From: a virus
DNA: 64,000 bases
Virus record (IMG/VR): IMGVR_UViG_3300028612_002727
Location: 1-64,000 of that record
Reading direction: 5' to 3' (one strand)
Shown: piece by piece, positions 17,820 to 25,628 of the stretch
Position numbering within the stretch: position 1 is the first letter of the stretch
Layout: each line of letters starts with the position of its first letter
Made by a program: the position numbers and the translations under genes
The notes under the pieces: generated by a model
Databases searched by the model: none
Seen by the model: only the letters and a program-made list of their open reading frames with translations
Told to the model about the DNA's origin: nothing

Positions 17820-18124
17820 TCTTGCCCCTTGCGTAGTTGTTTTACTTTATGTTTAAGCTCCGCTACTTCTCTTACAAGCTTGTTGTTCCTATCGATAACA
17901 GACACGTTTTGACGCATACGAACGTGAGCTCTTTCGCATAAGCCATGTATCTCTGTGTTATCGGTTAAAAGTTTAACTCGAATAAACTCATCGAGTAGAA
18001 GATCGTTCTGGTCAGTTGATAAAGTAAGTTCTTTTTCCAACTCCGCACAACGCTGTTCTAATTTCTCGTATTCTTCATAATCTACATACGAACCCTCAGG
18101 GCTTTCTTCTAAACCACGACACAT
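17816..18124 (-). CDS. Truncated paralogue of the tandem coiled-coil family (member 3)
   Basis: A 102-residue protein that begins inside the 144-bp repeat at MCRGLEES. Its first ~28 residues match member 2 exactly, then it diverges (LEKELTLSTDQNDLLL) and ends KVKQLRKGQE, like its relatives. The repeat continues upstream of the ATG with the reading frame open but no start codon, and runs into the stop of the gene before. It looks like a product of recombination that lost its N-terminal ~55 residues, so it may be a degrading copy. Confidence 0.5.
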   Translation of the reverse strand: MCRGLEESPEGSYVDYEEYEKLEQRCAELEKELTLSTDQNDLLLDEFIRVKLLTDNTEIHGLCERAHVRMRQNVSVIDRNNKLVREVAELKHKVKQLRKGQE

Positions 18125-18193
18125 AGGGCTTCTATGGCAGATGCACTCTTGAGAGTGATTAGGATCGTACTTTTCTTCATAGCGAATTACCTT
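18050..18193. repeat. 144-bp direct repeat, copy 2
   Basis: It matches 17562-17705. On the minus strand this copy starts at the last codons of the 144-residue gene (the Arg codon and TAA are repeat sequence) and runs into the truncated paralogue, so the junction is a recombination scar. Confidence 0.9.
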
Positions 18194-18621
18194 ATGTCGT
18201 GTGACTCATCAAGAGCGACACGGTAGCATCGTGTGAGTTCTTCAATACAAGCGTTAACCCCCTCATCATGTTTCTCTAAGGCGAATTTATTTTTATCTGA
18301 CAAGTAGCTATCCAAGTTACTTAGAGTCCATTCCAACTCCTTCACTCGTTGCGTGAGCGCTTTATGAGAGTCAATAAACGCCCCTACAAAACTCTGCCCT
18401 AAGGAGCCGATTTTTTCTTTGTCACAGTATTCCGTCATAGGGAGAAAAACTTGAACCCATTCGTCTTTAACTCGAGTACTGTCCTGGACCTTGGCTTGTT
18501 GTTTTTTCAGGATTTCTATAGCCTTGTCCGCGGGTATTACAAAATCGTTCTCCCCCCATGCGATAGAATTTACTGGTATAGCCGCTGCGTTTAATTCGAA
18601 ATCTAATTCTTTTTCAGTCAT
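18187..18621 (-). CDS. Helical protein related to the tandem family (member 4)
   Basis: A 144-residue protein with a central helix (VGAFIDSHKALTQRVKELEWTL) and a KNKFALEKHDEGVNACIEEL segment that resembles the NKFAIEKKxEALD motif of members 1 and 2. Its final codons lie inside the 144-bp repeat, so the native C-terminus may have been replaced. The start overlaps the previous stop by eight bases. Confidence 0.6.
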   Translation of the reverse strand: MTEKELDFELNAAAIPVNSIAWGENDFVIPADKAIEILKKQQAKVQDSTRVKDEWVQVFLPMTEYCDKEKIGSLGQSFVGAFIDSHKALTQRVKELEWTLSNLDSYLSDKNKFALEKHDEGVNACIEELTRCYRVALDESHDIR

Positions 18622-18937
18622 TATCTTTTACCTTGGTAAGAACAACATCCCAGTCGTCAACCATTCCTGATTCATAATCCCGACTAATGTTCGTGGCTGT
18701 TAATTCATAAACCCCATCAGGCACTTCAAGAAAATTAATGGGGAGTTCTTCTGAGATATCATCGATAATATCCCTGACCCCAAGTTCACTCTTTCTTTTC
18801 AAAACTCTAAAGGTTTTGGAAAAAGCGAACCCATGTTTAGTTTCATACATATAAGTGGCTACACGGCCAATACAACGTGCTATCGGCTTCGGGTTATTTA
18901 GCCTTTGGGTAATACCTAAAAAATTTATTGAACTCAC
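18614..18937 (-). CDS. Hypothetical 107-residue protein
   Basis: I chose the GTG overlapping the stop of the upstream gene (GTGA), with AAGGAG eight bases before it; an in-frame ATG 36 bases upstream is less likely. The sequence has an ARCIGRVATYMYETKHGFAF beta-rich part, then LEVPDGVYELTAT. There are no recognised motifs. Confidence 0.6.
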   Translation of the reverse strand: MSSINFLGITQRLNNPKPIARCIGRVATYMYETKHGFAFSKTFRVLKRKSELGVRDIIDDISEELPINFLEVPDGVYELTATNISRDYESGMVDDWDVVLTKVKDND

Positions 18938-19452
18938 GCTACTTTCTCCTTCTCTAGTTGGTCGCTCTCCCACTTCGAGAGGTAATCAAAGGCCCCGAGT
19001 TGTTCGTATATTTTTCCAAGGGTCTCTAAATCTAAGTCCTCAGTCTCATCGATAACGGGAATCGCCACCCAGGCCATAGTGACTACATGGAGGGGATTCT
19101 GCTTTTCTTTAAAGGCGACATGGGCTTCGTTGAGATAGTCATTCAATCGCTTGTCGGACTGGCGGTATCTCGATTTGAAATAGTGGGGCTCACTAACCAC
19201 GTATTCTTTTCCTGTCGGATCACGACAGACTACAGAACATTCGTAGTACCAGTTGAAACACCCCTTAGCGACACTCTCAGCAACGTCCTGTGAGACGTTG
19301 ATTTCTTTACAAGTCTTGTAATCAATCAAGGTGAAGTACTTCGACTCACCCAGCACCATAGCGATAGCAAAATTCTTAATTTTCTCGCGTACTACAATCT
19401 CTTGATACTTACGAGGGTTGTACTTCTTATTCCGTTTGGCTTTCTTTTTCAT
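18934..19452 (-). CDS. Hypothetical protein, possible nuclease-fold
   Basis: A 172-residue protein with a very basic start (KKKAKRNKKYNPRKY). A YFTLIDYKTCKEI segment (~39-51), a CFNWYYECSVVCRDPTGKEYVVSEPHYFKSRYR segment in two conserved-looking blocks (~65-97) and a DYLNEAHVAF helix follow. I cannot assign a family. It overlaps the Dam-like methyltransferase gene by 26 bases. Confidence 0.55.
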   Translation of the reverse strand: MKKKAKRNKKYNPRKYQEIVVREKIKNFAIAMVLGESKYFTLIDYKTCKEINVSQDVAESVAKGCFNWYYECSVVCRDPTGKEYVVSEPHYFKSRYRQSDKRLNDYLNEAHVAFKEKQNPLHVVTMAWVAIPVIDETEDLDLETLGKIYEQLGAFDYLSKWESDQLEKEKVA

Positions 19453-20059
19453 CAGTCAATTTCCGTTCTTTTACCTTCTTACTTCTGCGTCTAGTAGGTT
19501 TATCCCAGTTAAGGCGCCCGACGTTCGAGTCCACAAGCAAAATTCCAGCGGGGTCCCAACAGAACCAGGCATACTCGCAGCTATCACCCCCGCCACCACT
19601 AAAATCGGGTCTTGGTACCGCGACAACAATTTTGTCTGGAGGATTATCGGCCCAGAACTGTTCTCTTTTCTTGGTCCCTAACGCGTTAATACGCATTAGG
19701 AAGCATACGAACCCATGAGACTCAGCCTCGCTTCGTGCTTTAGTGACGAAGGCCTCGAATAGAGAGAAAGGGGGGTTGGTTACGATAATATCGAACTTAA
19801 TCGCACTAAGGTCTGTCTCTAGGTAATTCAAACCTTCCTGAATTTCGCAGTAATACTTTTCGAAGTCCTGCGGTACCAAATCGTAGATATTTCGTTTAGT
19901 GCCACGACACGGCTCTAGGAACCGTGCGGGGCGATTGTCATAAGACGCAAAGTGTCTAAGTGCATCCCAGTCGATATGCTTGAATAAAGCCTCAACAAGC
20001 GGTCTTGGGGTGGGGTAATCTTCGAACTCAGCGACCTTTTTATTTGTACTGCTCATCAT
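19427..20059 (-). CDS. Dam-like DNA N6-adenine methyltransferase
   Basis: A 210-residue SAM-dependent methyltransferase of the phage Dam type. It has EDYPTPRPLVEAL near the start, FLEPCRGT (~47, variant motif I), the FDIIVTNPPFSLFEAF block with catalytic NPPF (~94), and late RPDFSGGGGDSCEYAWFCW (~150) typical of these enzymes. It would methylate adenine in phage DNA, perhaps against host restriction. The basic tail RRRSKKVKERK may bind DNA. The leader GAGGAACGATGATG is only a partial start box. Confidence 0.85.
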   Translation of the reverse strand: MMSSTNKKVAEFEDYPTPRPLVEALFKHIDWDALRHFASYDNRPARFLEPCRGTKRNIYDLVPQDFEKYYCEIQEGLNYLETDLSAIKFDIIVTNPPFSLFEAFVTKARSEAESHGFVCFLMRINALGTKKREQFWADNPPDKIVVAVPRPDFSGGGGDSCEYAWFCWDPAGILLVDSNVGRLNWDKPTRRRSKKVKERKLTDEKESQTE

Positions 20060-20073
20060 CGTTCCTCAAAGGC

Positions 20074-20090
20074 GGGGCAAAAAGCCCCTA
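20074..20090 (-). terminator. Short hairpin upstream of the Dam-like gene
   Basis: A GGGGC / GCCCC stem with an all-T loop on the minus strand lies between the 5' exonuclease stop and the methyltransferase start. No T run follows, so termination is uncertain. Confidence 0.3.
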
Positions 20091-20094
20091 CTAA

Positions 20095-20895
20095 CTAACC
20101 AATCGGGATCGCAAGTTCGCGGAAGATTTCATTCGCGGCAGCGGTATTCCTAACCCCTTTAATGGCTCCAGCGTTGAGCTCACCTTGAGGGACATGGAAG
20201 AAACCGATAATGCGCCAGAACTTATTTAGTTCGTCTCGAGACTGGATAAGCCGTTCGGCCATTGCCTTGCTAAAGCCCAGTTTAGTTTGAGCTTGTTCAA
20301 CGGTGAGGTCTGTTTCCAGTTCGATAAATTCCTCAAGCAAACATTTCTGAGCATCATTCAGTTTTAGATAGGTGCCGTGGCCAAACCGAGATAATCCGGC
20401 TATGGAGTCTGACTTATCGCCAACCAGTGTTTTGTAGAGACGCATATCATCGGGTTTTAAGTCTTTAAGCGTTTCACTTATATAGTCCATCGTTACCGTG
20501 TCGCTAAGAAGTTGTCGGTAATCTTGGTCGTTACTATCAATGAAGATTTGCGTTTCAGGATCTTTCGTTCTAACCAACTCCGCTATCACATCATCCGCTT
20601 CACGACCCTCACAGCGAATTTGCAAACAGTTGGAATGGGTGAGTAGTTCACGGAACTTATCCATAAACAAATAGAATTCATCCGTAGAATCAGACTTAGC
20701 CTTGTAGTCAGGGTGTATGTCTTGGCGAGGCTTCTTGGCACCCTCACCATCCCAGACCCAAATAAGGACCCCGTTTGGTGGGTTCTCTACACAGGCTTGA
20801 ATATAGGCGTGTATGGCCCATGCTGGACCTTCACTTTCGAACTTACGGCGGAGCAGGTTATTACCGTCGCAAAGGTGTAGTTTTTTGGTTGTCAT
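20095..20895 (-). CDS. 5'-3' exonuclease / flap endonuclease
   Basis: A 266-residue nuclease equal to the N-terminal domain missing from the phage polymerase. Metal-binding blocks are LCDGNNLL (~7-14), WVWDGEGAKKPR (~46-57), the GREADDVIAEL block (~97), IDSNDQDYRQL (~119) and LVGDKSDSIAGL (~156-167, helix-hairpin-helix entry). It would remove RNA primers and flaps, or degrade ends for recombination. Start box GGAAATTGACGATATG. A strong hairpin terminator lies just upstream, so it may open its own unit. Confidence 0.92.
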   Translation of the reverse strand: MTTKKLHLCDGNNLLRRKFESEGPAWAIHAYIQACVENPPNGVLIWVWDGEGAKKPRQDIHPDYKAKSDSTDEFYLFMDKFRELLTHSNCLQIRCEGREADDVIAELVRTKDPETQIFIDSNDQDYRQLLSDTVTMDYISETLKDLKPDDMRLYKTLVGDKSDSIAGLSRFGHGTYLKLNDAQKCLLEEFIELETDLTVEQAQTKLGFSKAMAERLIQSRDELNKFWRIIGFFHVPQGELNAGAIKGVRNTAAANEIFRELAIPIG

Positions 20896-20914
20896 ATCGT
20901 CAATTTCCAGAGGT

Positions 20915-20943
20915 TAAAAAGGTCGGCTTTAGCCGACCTTTTA
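20915..20943 (-). terminator. Rho-independent terminator after the glutamine-rich repeat gene
   Basis: The stem AAAAGGTCGGCT / AGCCGACCTTTT has a very short loop and is followed by T residues on the minus strand. It sits between the stop of the repeat protein gene (20961) and the start box of the exonuclease gene. Confidence 0.8.
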
Positions 20944-20960
20944 GAGTTAATTACAAGGTT

Positions 20961-22031
20961 TTACTGCGCTGGACCGATTAATTCGAATTCCAACACACCC
21001 CACGTAAAGCTAAGGTTCTTAGGCGCTACTGCTTGGTTTTTCACTTTAACAAGTACCCGTTGACCTAGAAGTCCGGCTTGTTTAACCTGGCTGTGGAACT
21101 CCTGCCAGTTATGCCAGCCGGTTTTCGCCGTGGTGTGGCCCAACATAATACCCGCTTGAGCAATCGTGGTGACTTGCCCATCGGGTGCGGTGGCCACAAT
21201 ATCCTGGGTCAACTTCATAGGAAGTTGTACCGAGGGGTACGGGACGTTAGGTTTTTTCGGGTCTGTTGTGGTCCGGTAAGCGGTCATAACAGCATTTGCC
21301 CAAGGCTGGCCATCTGAACCCATTTCACCATCGTAGGTGTGAACGTAGTTAGTTTGGTCACCCGTTGGGGAAGCCACTACCCAGCGAACCATTTGGCAAA
21401 GCATGTAACCAGAGTTCTCCGTCATATCAATTTCAACTTGAAAGGGTTGAAGAATTGATTGTGGAGCGCTACCCAACGTCATACCGTGATAGGAAGTCTT
21501 AACCCAGTCCTGAACCAATAGGTCTGAACTGCCCATGGTTTCCATTGTCATTTCTCGAGCACCTAAGTACTTAGCTAGCTCGGGAGGTAGATTCGCTGGA
21601 ATATCCATGGCCGTGTTACCTTGCGGGTTTACTGCCATGGGTGTGTGTTGCTGAACGTGGTTTTGCGGTTGCTGAACGTGGTTTTGCGGTTGCTGAACGT
21701 GGTTTTGCGCTTGCTGAACGTGGTTTTGCGGTTGCTGGTAACCTTCTTGGTTCTGTGTTTGCTGAACGTGGTTTTGCGGTTGCTGAACGTGGTTTTGCGC
21801 TTGCTGAACGTGGTTTTGCGGTTGCTGGTAACCTTCTTGGTTCTGTGTTTGCTGAACCTGAGGGTTAGCTTGCTGCTGGTAACCTTCTTGGTTATTAACC
21901 ACCTGAGGGTTAGCTTGCTGCTGGTAACCTTCTTGGTTGTTAACTACCTGAGGGTTAGCTTGTTGGTGTTGTTGAGTCGCATTAGCGTTGTTTTGTGCTT
22001 CTGCGATCATTTGATCAATTTTATTACTCAT
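20961..22031 (-). CDS. Glutamine-rich repeat protein with globular C-terminus, candidate ssDNA-binding protein
   Basis: A 356-residue two-part protein. Residues ~20-130 are low-complexity repeats of QPQNHVQ and NPQVVNNQEGYQQQA type. Residues ~145-356 are globular, with no family I can name (blocks SSDLLVQDWVKTSYHG, QVEIDMTENSGYMLCQMV, TWGVLEFELIGPAQ at the end). Its position between helicase and 5' exonuclease genes, the beta-rich C-terminal part and the flexible tail make an ssDNA-binding protein plausible, but no OB-fold motif is clear. The start is the ATG of the box GATATCGACGATATG. Confidence 0.7.
   Translation of the reverse strand: MSNKIDQMIAEAQNNANATQQHQQANPQVVNNQEGYQQQANPQVVNNQEGYQQQANPQVQQTQNQEGYQQPQNHVQQAQNHVQQPQNHVQQTQNQEGYQQPQNHVQQAQNHVQQPQNHVQQPQNHVQQHTPMAVNPQGNTAMDIPANLPPELAKYLGAREMTMETMGSSDLLVQDWVKTSYHGMTLGSAPQSILQPFQVEIDMTENSGYMLCQMVRWVVASPTGDQTNYVHTYDGEMGSDGQPWANAVMTAYRTTTDPKKPNVPYPSVQLPMKLTQDIVATAPDGQVTTIAQAGIMLGHTTAKTGWHNWQEFHSQVKQAGLLGQRVLVKVKNQAVAPKNLSFTWGVLEFELIGPAQ
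21648..21965. repeat. In-frame tandem repeats (21-bp and 45-bp units)
   Basis: The 21-bp unit GGTTGCTGAACGTGGTTTTGC recurs many times, broken by a longer block with TGGTAACCTTCTTGGTT; a compound block occurs twice. A separate 45-bp unit encodes NPQVVNNQEGYQQQA. Units are nearly identical at DNA level, so the array probably varies in length. Confidence 0.9.
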
Positions 22032-22169
22032 ATCGTCGATATCCAAATTGTTAGATTATTGATTATTGATTAATTACTGTTTGTTTGGCTTTCGCCCCTC
22101 GCTTTTCTCCGAGGTCATATATACCAAGCCTTTGAGGCGGTATAGATGATAACCTTAGGCTAAAATTGG

Positions 22170-22448
22170 TTAGCTGTCAAGTAAACCAGCTTCCCGTGTC
22201 TCAATTTCTTTTTTAGCCCGTTGGATTAGGTTCTCTAATTTCTCCACCGTGTCTTTTGCCTGTGTCAAAGCCCTACGCTTTTCACTATCAGTTTCTGAAT
22301 TATAACTCTGAATCATTTTCAGTAGTGCGTATTCTGTGACCAGTTCTTCTTGGGTTTCAGCATTGGCGAAGCTTTTCTCTATAAGCTCGAGATTTGCTTC
22401 CAGAATAAACAGCACAAAAGGGAGTAAGTCGTCTTTATTTGTCAGCAT
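22170..22448 (-). CDS. Small helical protein
   Basis: A 92-residue, almost wholly helical, charged protein (LEANLELIEKSFANAETQEELVTEY, residues ~14-38; TVEKLENLIQRAKKEIETRE near the end). I start it at MLTNKDDL, because AGGAGAG lies seven bases before that ATG. The function is unknown. Confidence 0.6.
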   Translation of the reverse strand: MLTNKDDLLPFVLFILEANLELIEKSFANAETQEELVTEYALLKMIQSYNSETDSEKRRALTQAKDTVEKLENLIQRAKKEIETREAGLLDS

Positions 22449-22530
22449 TTTGTCTCTCCTGTACGGTAGCAAAATACTGGCCACTCTCTAAGGCATAGTG
22501 AATAGCAACAGCGAGTCTTGTTAGTTTCAT
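22435..22530 (-). CDS. Possible 31-residue small protein
   Basis: A short frame beginning MKLTRLAVAIHYALESGQYF right after the SF2 helicase stop. TAAGGA stands five bases before its ATG, and its end overlaps the start of the next gene by 14 bases. It could be a leader peptide coupling the two genes. Size alone makes it uncertain. Confidence 0.4.
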   Translation of the reverse strand: MKLTRLAVAIHYALESGQYFATVQERQNADK

Positions 22531-22538
22531 AAAAATCC

Positions 22539-24023
22539 TTATGCGGCTTGCATGATAGGGGTTACTAAGTCAACCGTTACACCATTTTCAACTTGGGTTC
22601 GGTCATTCGATTTGTTTAATAGCTTTTTAGCAACGTGCAATTCCAGTCCACCTCGATACACAAGCAATGTGATCTTAACGGGCTTTTCACGAACACCCCG
22701 TAAAGCTCGACGGTAGTTCTGAATAAAGGTGGTATCTTGCCAGTCAAAAGACATAAAAATAATGTGGTCTACATGCCCCCAGTTGAAACCCACTCCGGCC
22801 ACCTCAGGGCTACAAATCAACACATCAATTTCACCGTTACGAAATCTATGGTCGATTTCACCACGACGAGACACAATACTACCGTTAATAAACTCGGCCT
22901 TAAGCCCCAACCTTTCACAAATTTTCTTATATCGAGCGTGGGCCGTAACCACGACTTCAAAAATAATTAAAGGTTCTCCAGTGAACTTATGTGTCTCAAG
23001 ATGCTGTATTAAGTGTGCGTCCTTACCATCCGACTCATTCTGGGCCAACCCGTATTCGTCAGGGGATTGCATAATTTTAAAGCACCGCTGCAGAGCCACA
23101 GCCTCGTTCTCAGCTTCCAAGAAATCATCGTCCAGCTCAGTTATGCCGCGTTGTTTAATCTCCGTAAACGCTTTGGCCTGAGAGGGCGACATAGTACACA
23201 TTTCCGCATGGATTGATTTCTTTTCTTTCCCATACGCATCTTCATAGGTAATACGGCGGCTGTGACGGTCAATCAGCATTTTCAACCGGTCATGGTTCTT
23301 CCACATAAACGGGTTCCCATACTCGTCTAACATGGCATGCCATAACATAAAGTTGTTGTAGGTGGGATAATACAGTGGATTAATCAGTTTCAATCCTGGG
23401 TAAGCCGAACTTAACCGGCCATTGATATAGGTCCCCGTTAATACTAATAAATCCCCACCTCGAGCCATATACTGATACATATTGTGGGTTCGTCGAGGCC
23501 CGTTGAACTCCCCAGGTTTATTGTATTTAGGCTCACCGTGGGTACTGAATCCTAAATGCCATTCATCCCCGCATAGATGGTAGGTGTCGGGATAGCGCTT
23601 AATGATCTCGTTATAGTTATTTGCAAACGAGTCAAACCCCATCATAAAGACTTTCGTTTCACGATTAGCAAACTGCTTTTCTCTTTGCTTAGGGGTACCA
23701 TCTATAATAATAACTTGGTGAGGCTCGAGGTTAGACCACAACAATAACTCGTGGTAGTTCTTTACCAGTAGTGATTTAGGCATTGTCCAAATCACACGCC
23801 CTTCTTGTGTGTGATGGTAAACCCAGAGACAACCAACAGGTGTTTTACCGGTGCCGGCTTCTGAAAGATTCAGGCTACGTTTCTCAGCTAATGAGAAACC
23901 CAGATGGTCTATTTGATAATCACGTAAGGAGAGCGAACCCCGCTTATCATAAACATCATTCATATCAAACCAAGTGGCATTAGCTGGCTGTTTTGGTATT
24001 GTCGCGTGCTTCATTCTGGCCAT
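22539..24023 (-). CDS. SF2 DNA helicase (DEAD/SNF2-like)
   Basis: A 494-residue superfamily 2 helicase. Motif Q region LRDYQIDHL (~33), motif I LSEAGTGKTPVG (~53), motif II GDEWH (~152, in place of DEAH), motif III VLTGT (~194). The second RecA domain has LIIFEVVVTAHARY (~350), the EVAGVGFNW block (~408) as motif V and QNYRRALRG (~437) as motif VI with Arg fingers. Such phage helicases act in replication or recombination branch migration, like T4 UvsW. The first ATG overlaps the XRE gene by 44 bases; MKHATIPK three codons on is an alternative start. Confidence 0.88.
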   Translation of the reverse strand: MARMKHATIPKQPANATWFDMNDVYDKRGSLSLRDYQIDHLGFSLAEKRSLNLSEAGTGKTPVGCLWVYHHTQEGRVIWTMPKSLLVKNYHELLLWSNLEPHQVIIIDGTPKQREKQFANRETKVFMMGFDSFANNYNEIIKRYPDTYHLCGDEWHLGFSTHGEPKYNKPGEFNGPRRTHNMYQYMARGGDLLVLTGTYINGRLSSAYPGLKLINPLYYPTYNNFMLWHAMLDEYGNPFMWKNHDRLKMLIDRHSRRITYEDAYGKEKKSIHAEMCTMSPSQAKAFTEIKQRGITELDDDFLEAENEAVALQRCFKIMQSPDEYGLAQNESDGKDAHLIQHLETHKFTGEPLIIFEVVVTAHARYKKICERLGLKAEFINGSIVSRRGEIDHRFRNGEIDVLICSPEVAGVGFNWGHVDHIIFMSFDWQDTTFIQNYRRALRGVREKPVKITLLVYRGGLELHVAKKLLNKSNDRTQVENGVTVDLVTPIMQAA

Positions 24024-24327
24024 GGTTGTAAGTTAACCTAAGTAAATTTAACAAGTTAATTGTCGCCTCTTGATTTTCTCCTTTTTCAAGCAAGCCGATA
24101 ATCTCGGAGAGTTGTTCCTTAATGTCTGGGAACACTTGGTCTAATGGGTAATCGGCCTCTTTCAATACTTGAAGTAGAAAAACCATCGACGTTTCTTTAG
24201 ATCCTGAAAGGGTGTTAGAGATTGTCGAGGGGCTACACTTGAGTTTCTTAGCCAACGTTTCTTGACGAATCCCTTTTTCGCGTAGTGAGTGCTTCAACAA
24301 CGCGAGACGCTGTGCAAAATTCAACAT
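23980..24327 (-). CDS. XRE-family helix-turn-helix regulator
   Basis: A 115-residue protein with a lambda-repressor-type HTH: RQETLAKKLKCSPSTISNTLSGS (~21-43). The C-terminal helices (EQLSEIIGLLEKGENQEATINLL) may dimerise. It sits upstream of and overlaps the SF2 helicase gene. It is probably a regulator of early genes; no operator is identified. Confidence 0.75.
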   Translation of the reverse strand: MLNFAQRLALLKHSLREKGIRQETLAKKLKCSPSTISNTLSGSKETSMVFLLQVLKEADYPLDQVFPDIKEQLSEIIGLLEKGENQEATINLLNLLRLTYNHGQNEARDNTKTAS

Positions 24328-24361
24328 ATATTTTTTCTCTTTTTGTCAAATCCGAAGGAGG

Positions 24362-25054
24362 TTAGGCTACTTTTTCGAAGGAACGAGTTCCTTTGCAGTA
24401 TTTCGACAGCACGTAACTGCCTAGATGCTCTAAAGGCAAACTAATTAAGTCCTGCAACGTCGTAAGACTACTGAGATTCGTTTCCAATCGTTCGATATGT
24501 TTGGGGATAACAATTTTAGGATCACCGCAAAAAATAACGGTTCTCGGGGAAGTTTTCGCAATTGTAGCTAGCCTCAATACCGTATCGCTATCGTGAGGCG
24601 TTAAGTCTACAAACACCATCGGGTGAATATTCGTCATACCGAGGTGCTTGGCCGCATGGCCTTTGTTAACAGCAAACAAAGGTTTTACCCAAGTATGTAG
24701 AGGAGAGTTTAAACGCTCTAAACAAGCCAGCCAGTTCGCCGCCTCCGGCAGCTTAGTTTCATCCAAGAAATAAGTTTTACCATTAGGAATAGGTAGCATC
24801 GTTTGAACCAGCGGGTCAGTGACCACGCGGTTAAATTTGCGTAAATGGATTTTGCTTAGTTCTCGAGTGGCAAGATTAACATTGATATTGTGTGAGCACT
24901 GGTTCTTAAGGTGCTTAACCGTGAGGTTTGATTTACGGTTTAACCCTATAAATTCCCAGCCATAAGGGCAAACGTCTTGATAAAGATAGGAGACACCATC
25001 GTCGTCGTGGATACCATAGTACCCGAGTGGCGCTCCCTGAGTTAGCATTGTCAT
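24362..25054 (-). CDS. Hypothetical 230-residue protein
   Basis: The start box GGAATATCGACGATG ends at the ATG used. The protein has an aromatic N-terminus (GYYGIHDDDGVSYLYQDVCPYGWEF), and NLTVKHLKNQCSHNINVNLA could be a DNA-contacting helix pair. The segment MVFVDLTPHDSDTVLRLATIAKTSPRTVIFCGD, in two strands, suggests an alpha/beta fold. I do not recognise a family. Confidence 0.6.
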   Translation of the reverse strand: MTMLTQGAPLGYYGIHDDDGVSYLYQDVCPYGWEFIGLNRKSNLTVKHLKNQCSHNINVNLATRELSKIHLRKFNRVVTDPLVQTMLPIPNGKTYFLDETKLPEAANWLACLERLNSPLHTWVKPLFAVNKGHAAKHLGMTNIHPMVFVDLTPHDSDTVLRLATIAKTSPRTVIFCGDPKIVIPKHIERLETNLSSLTTLQDLISLPLEHLGSYVLSKYCKGTRSFEKVA

Positions 25055-25079
25055 CGTCGATATTCCAATTTGTAGGTAA

Positions 25080-25271
25080 TTAAAAATTAATTTTGAGAAT
25101 ATTTATTACCGTTGTGTTAAAAAATTTTGCCAGAATTTGTAAGTCTGTCAAGGTAATTTCTTTTGTTCCTCGGCGTAGTCGGCTAAAGCTACTTTCAGCC
25201 ATCCCCAACTTTTGTCTAAGGGTCTCACCTTTATCTGAAAGGTTGAACGTTACATGAAAGTCTATCCGCAT
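25080..25271 (-). CDS. Small XRE/Cro-like DNA-binding protein
   Basis: A 63-residue protein that is little more than a helix-turn-helix: GETLRQKLGMAESSFSRLRRG, then ITLTDLQILAKFF. The frame extends 35 codons upstream through a strong inverted repeat; I prefer the internal MRIDFHVTF because a Cro-like size fits and the hairpin then lies in the leader. A Cro-type role is possible. Confidence 0.6.
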   Translation of the reverse strand: MRIDFHVTFNLSDKGETLRQKLGMAESSFSRLRRGTKEITLTDLQILAKFFNTTVINILKINF

Positions 25272-25303
25272 TGCGATAGCCTTGTGTTGTTCTGAAATAA
25301 CCT

Positions 25304-25332
25304 CGAGCTGGAGCGAACAAGGCTCCAGCTCG
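25304..25332. promoter_or_regulatory. Perfect 11-bp inverted repeat before the Cro-like gene
   Basis: CGAGCTGGAGC and GCTCCAGCTCG are separated by seven bases, between the upstream stop (25339) and the likely start of the HTH gene (25271). It could be an operator or an RNA hairpin. The minus strand has no T run after it, so it is a poor terminator. Confidence 0.5.
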
Positions 25333-25338
25333 GGGGCC

Positions 25339-25608
25339 TTACGGTCCTGTGAACTCACTTGTAAGACTCGGTGCATCTAACCCTGTTTTGTAGTAGTAAT
25401 CTAAGCGTTTTTGCATAGCGGTGATTTCCTCAATAAGTTTAGCGGGGAAGGGGGTTGGATAAGAATACTCTTTAGCAGCCTTATTGCACTTTTCTATATC
25501 TGATAAGAGTTTTTCTAAATCCGCTTTACCATTAAGGTTGTTTAGCTTATTCAGCTCAGCTTGGACTTTTTTGAGTAACCCCAAATAATCGTCCTTAGCA
25601 GTAATCAT
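25339..25608 (-). CDS. Small coiled-coil protein
   Basis: An 89-residue helical protein (LLKKVQAELNKLNNLNGKADLEKLL, residues 11-35). TGGAGA precedes the ATG at a suitable distance. No function can be assigned. Confidence 0.55.
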   Translation of the reverse strand: MITAKDDYLGLLKKVQAELNKLNNLNGKADLEKLLSDIEKCNKAAKEYSYPTPFPAKLIEEITAMQKRLDYYYKTGLDAPSLTSEFTGP

Positions 25609-25628
25609 AATTGTCTCCAGTGGTTTTA

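Noticed and set aside
21641-21868. Plus-strand frame reading the repeats as AERGFAVAERGF
   Set aside because: It is the complement of the 21-bp repeats of a well-supported minus-strand gene.
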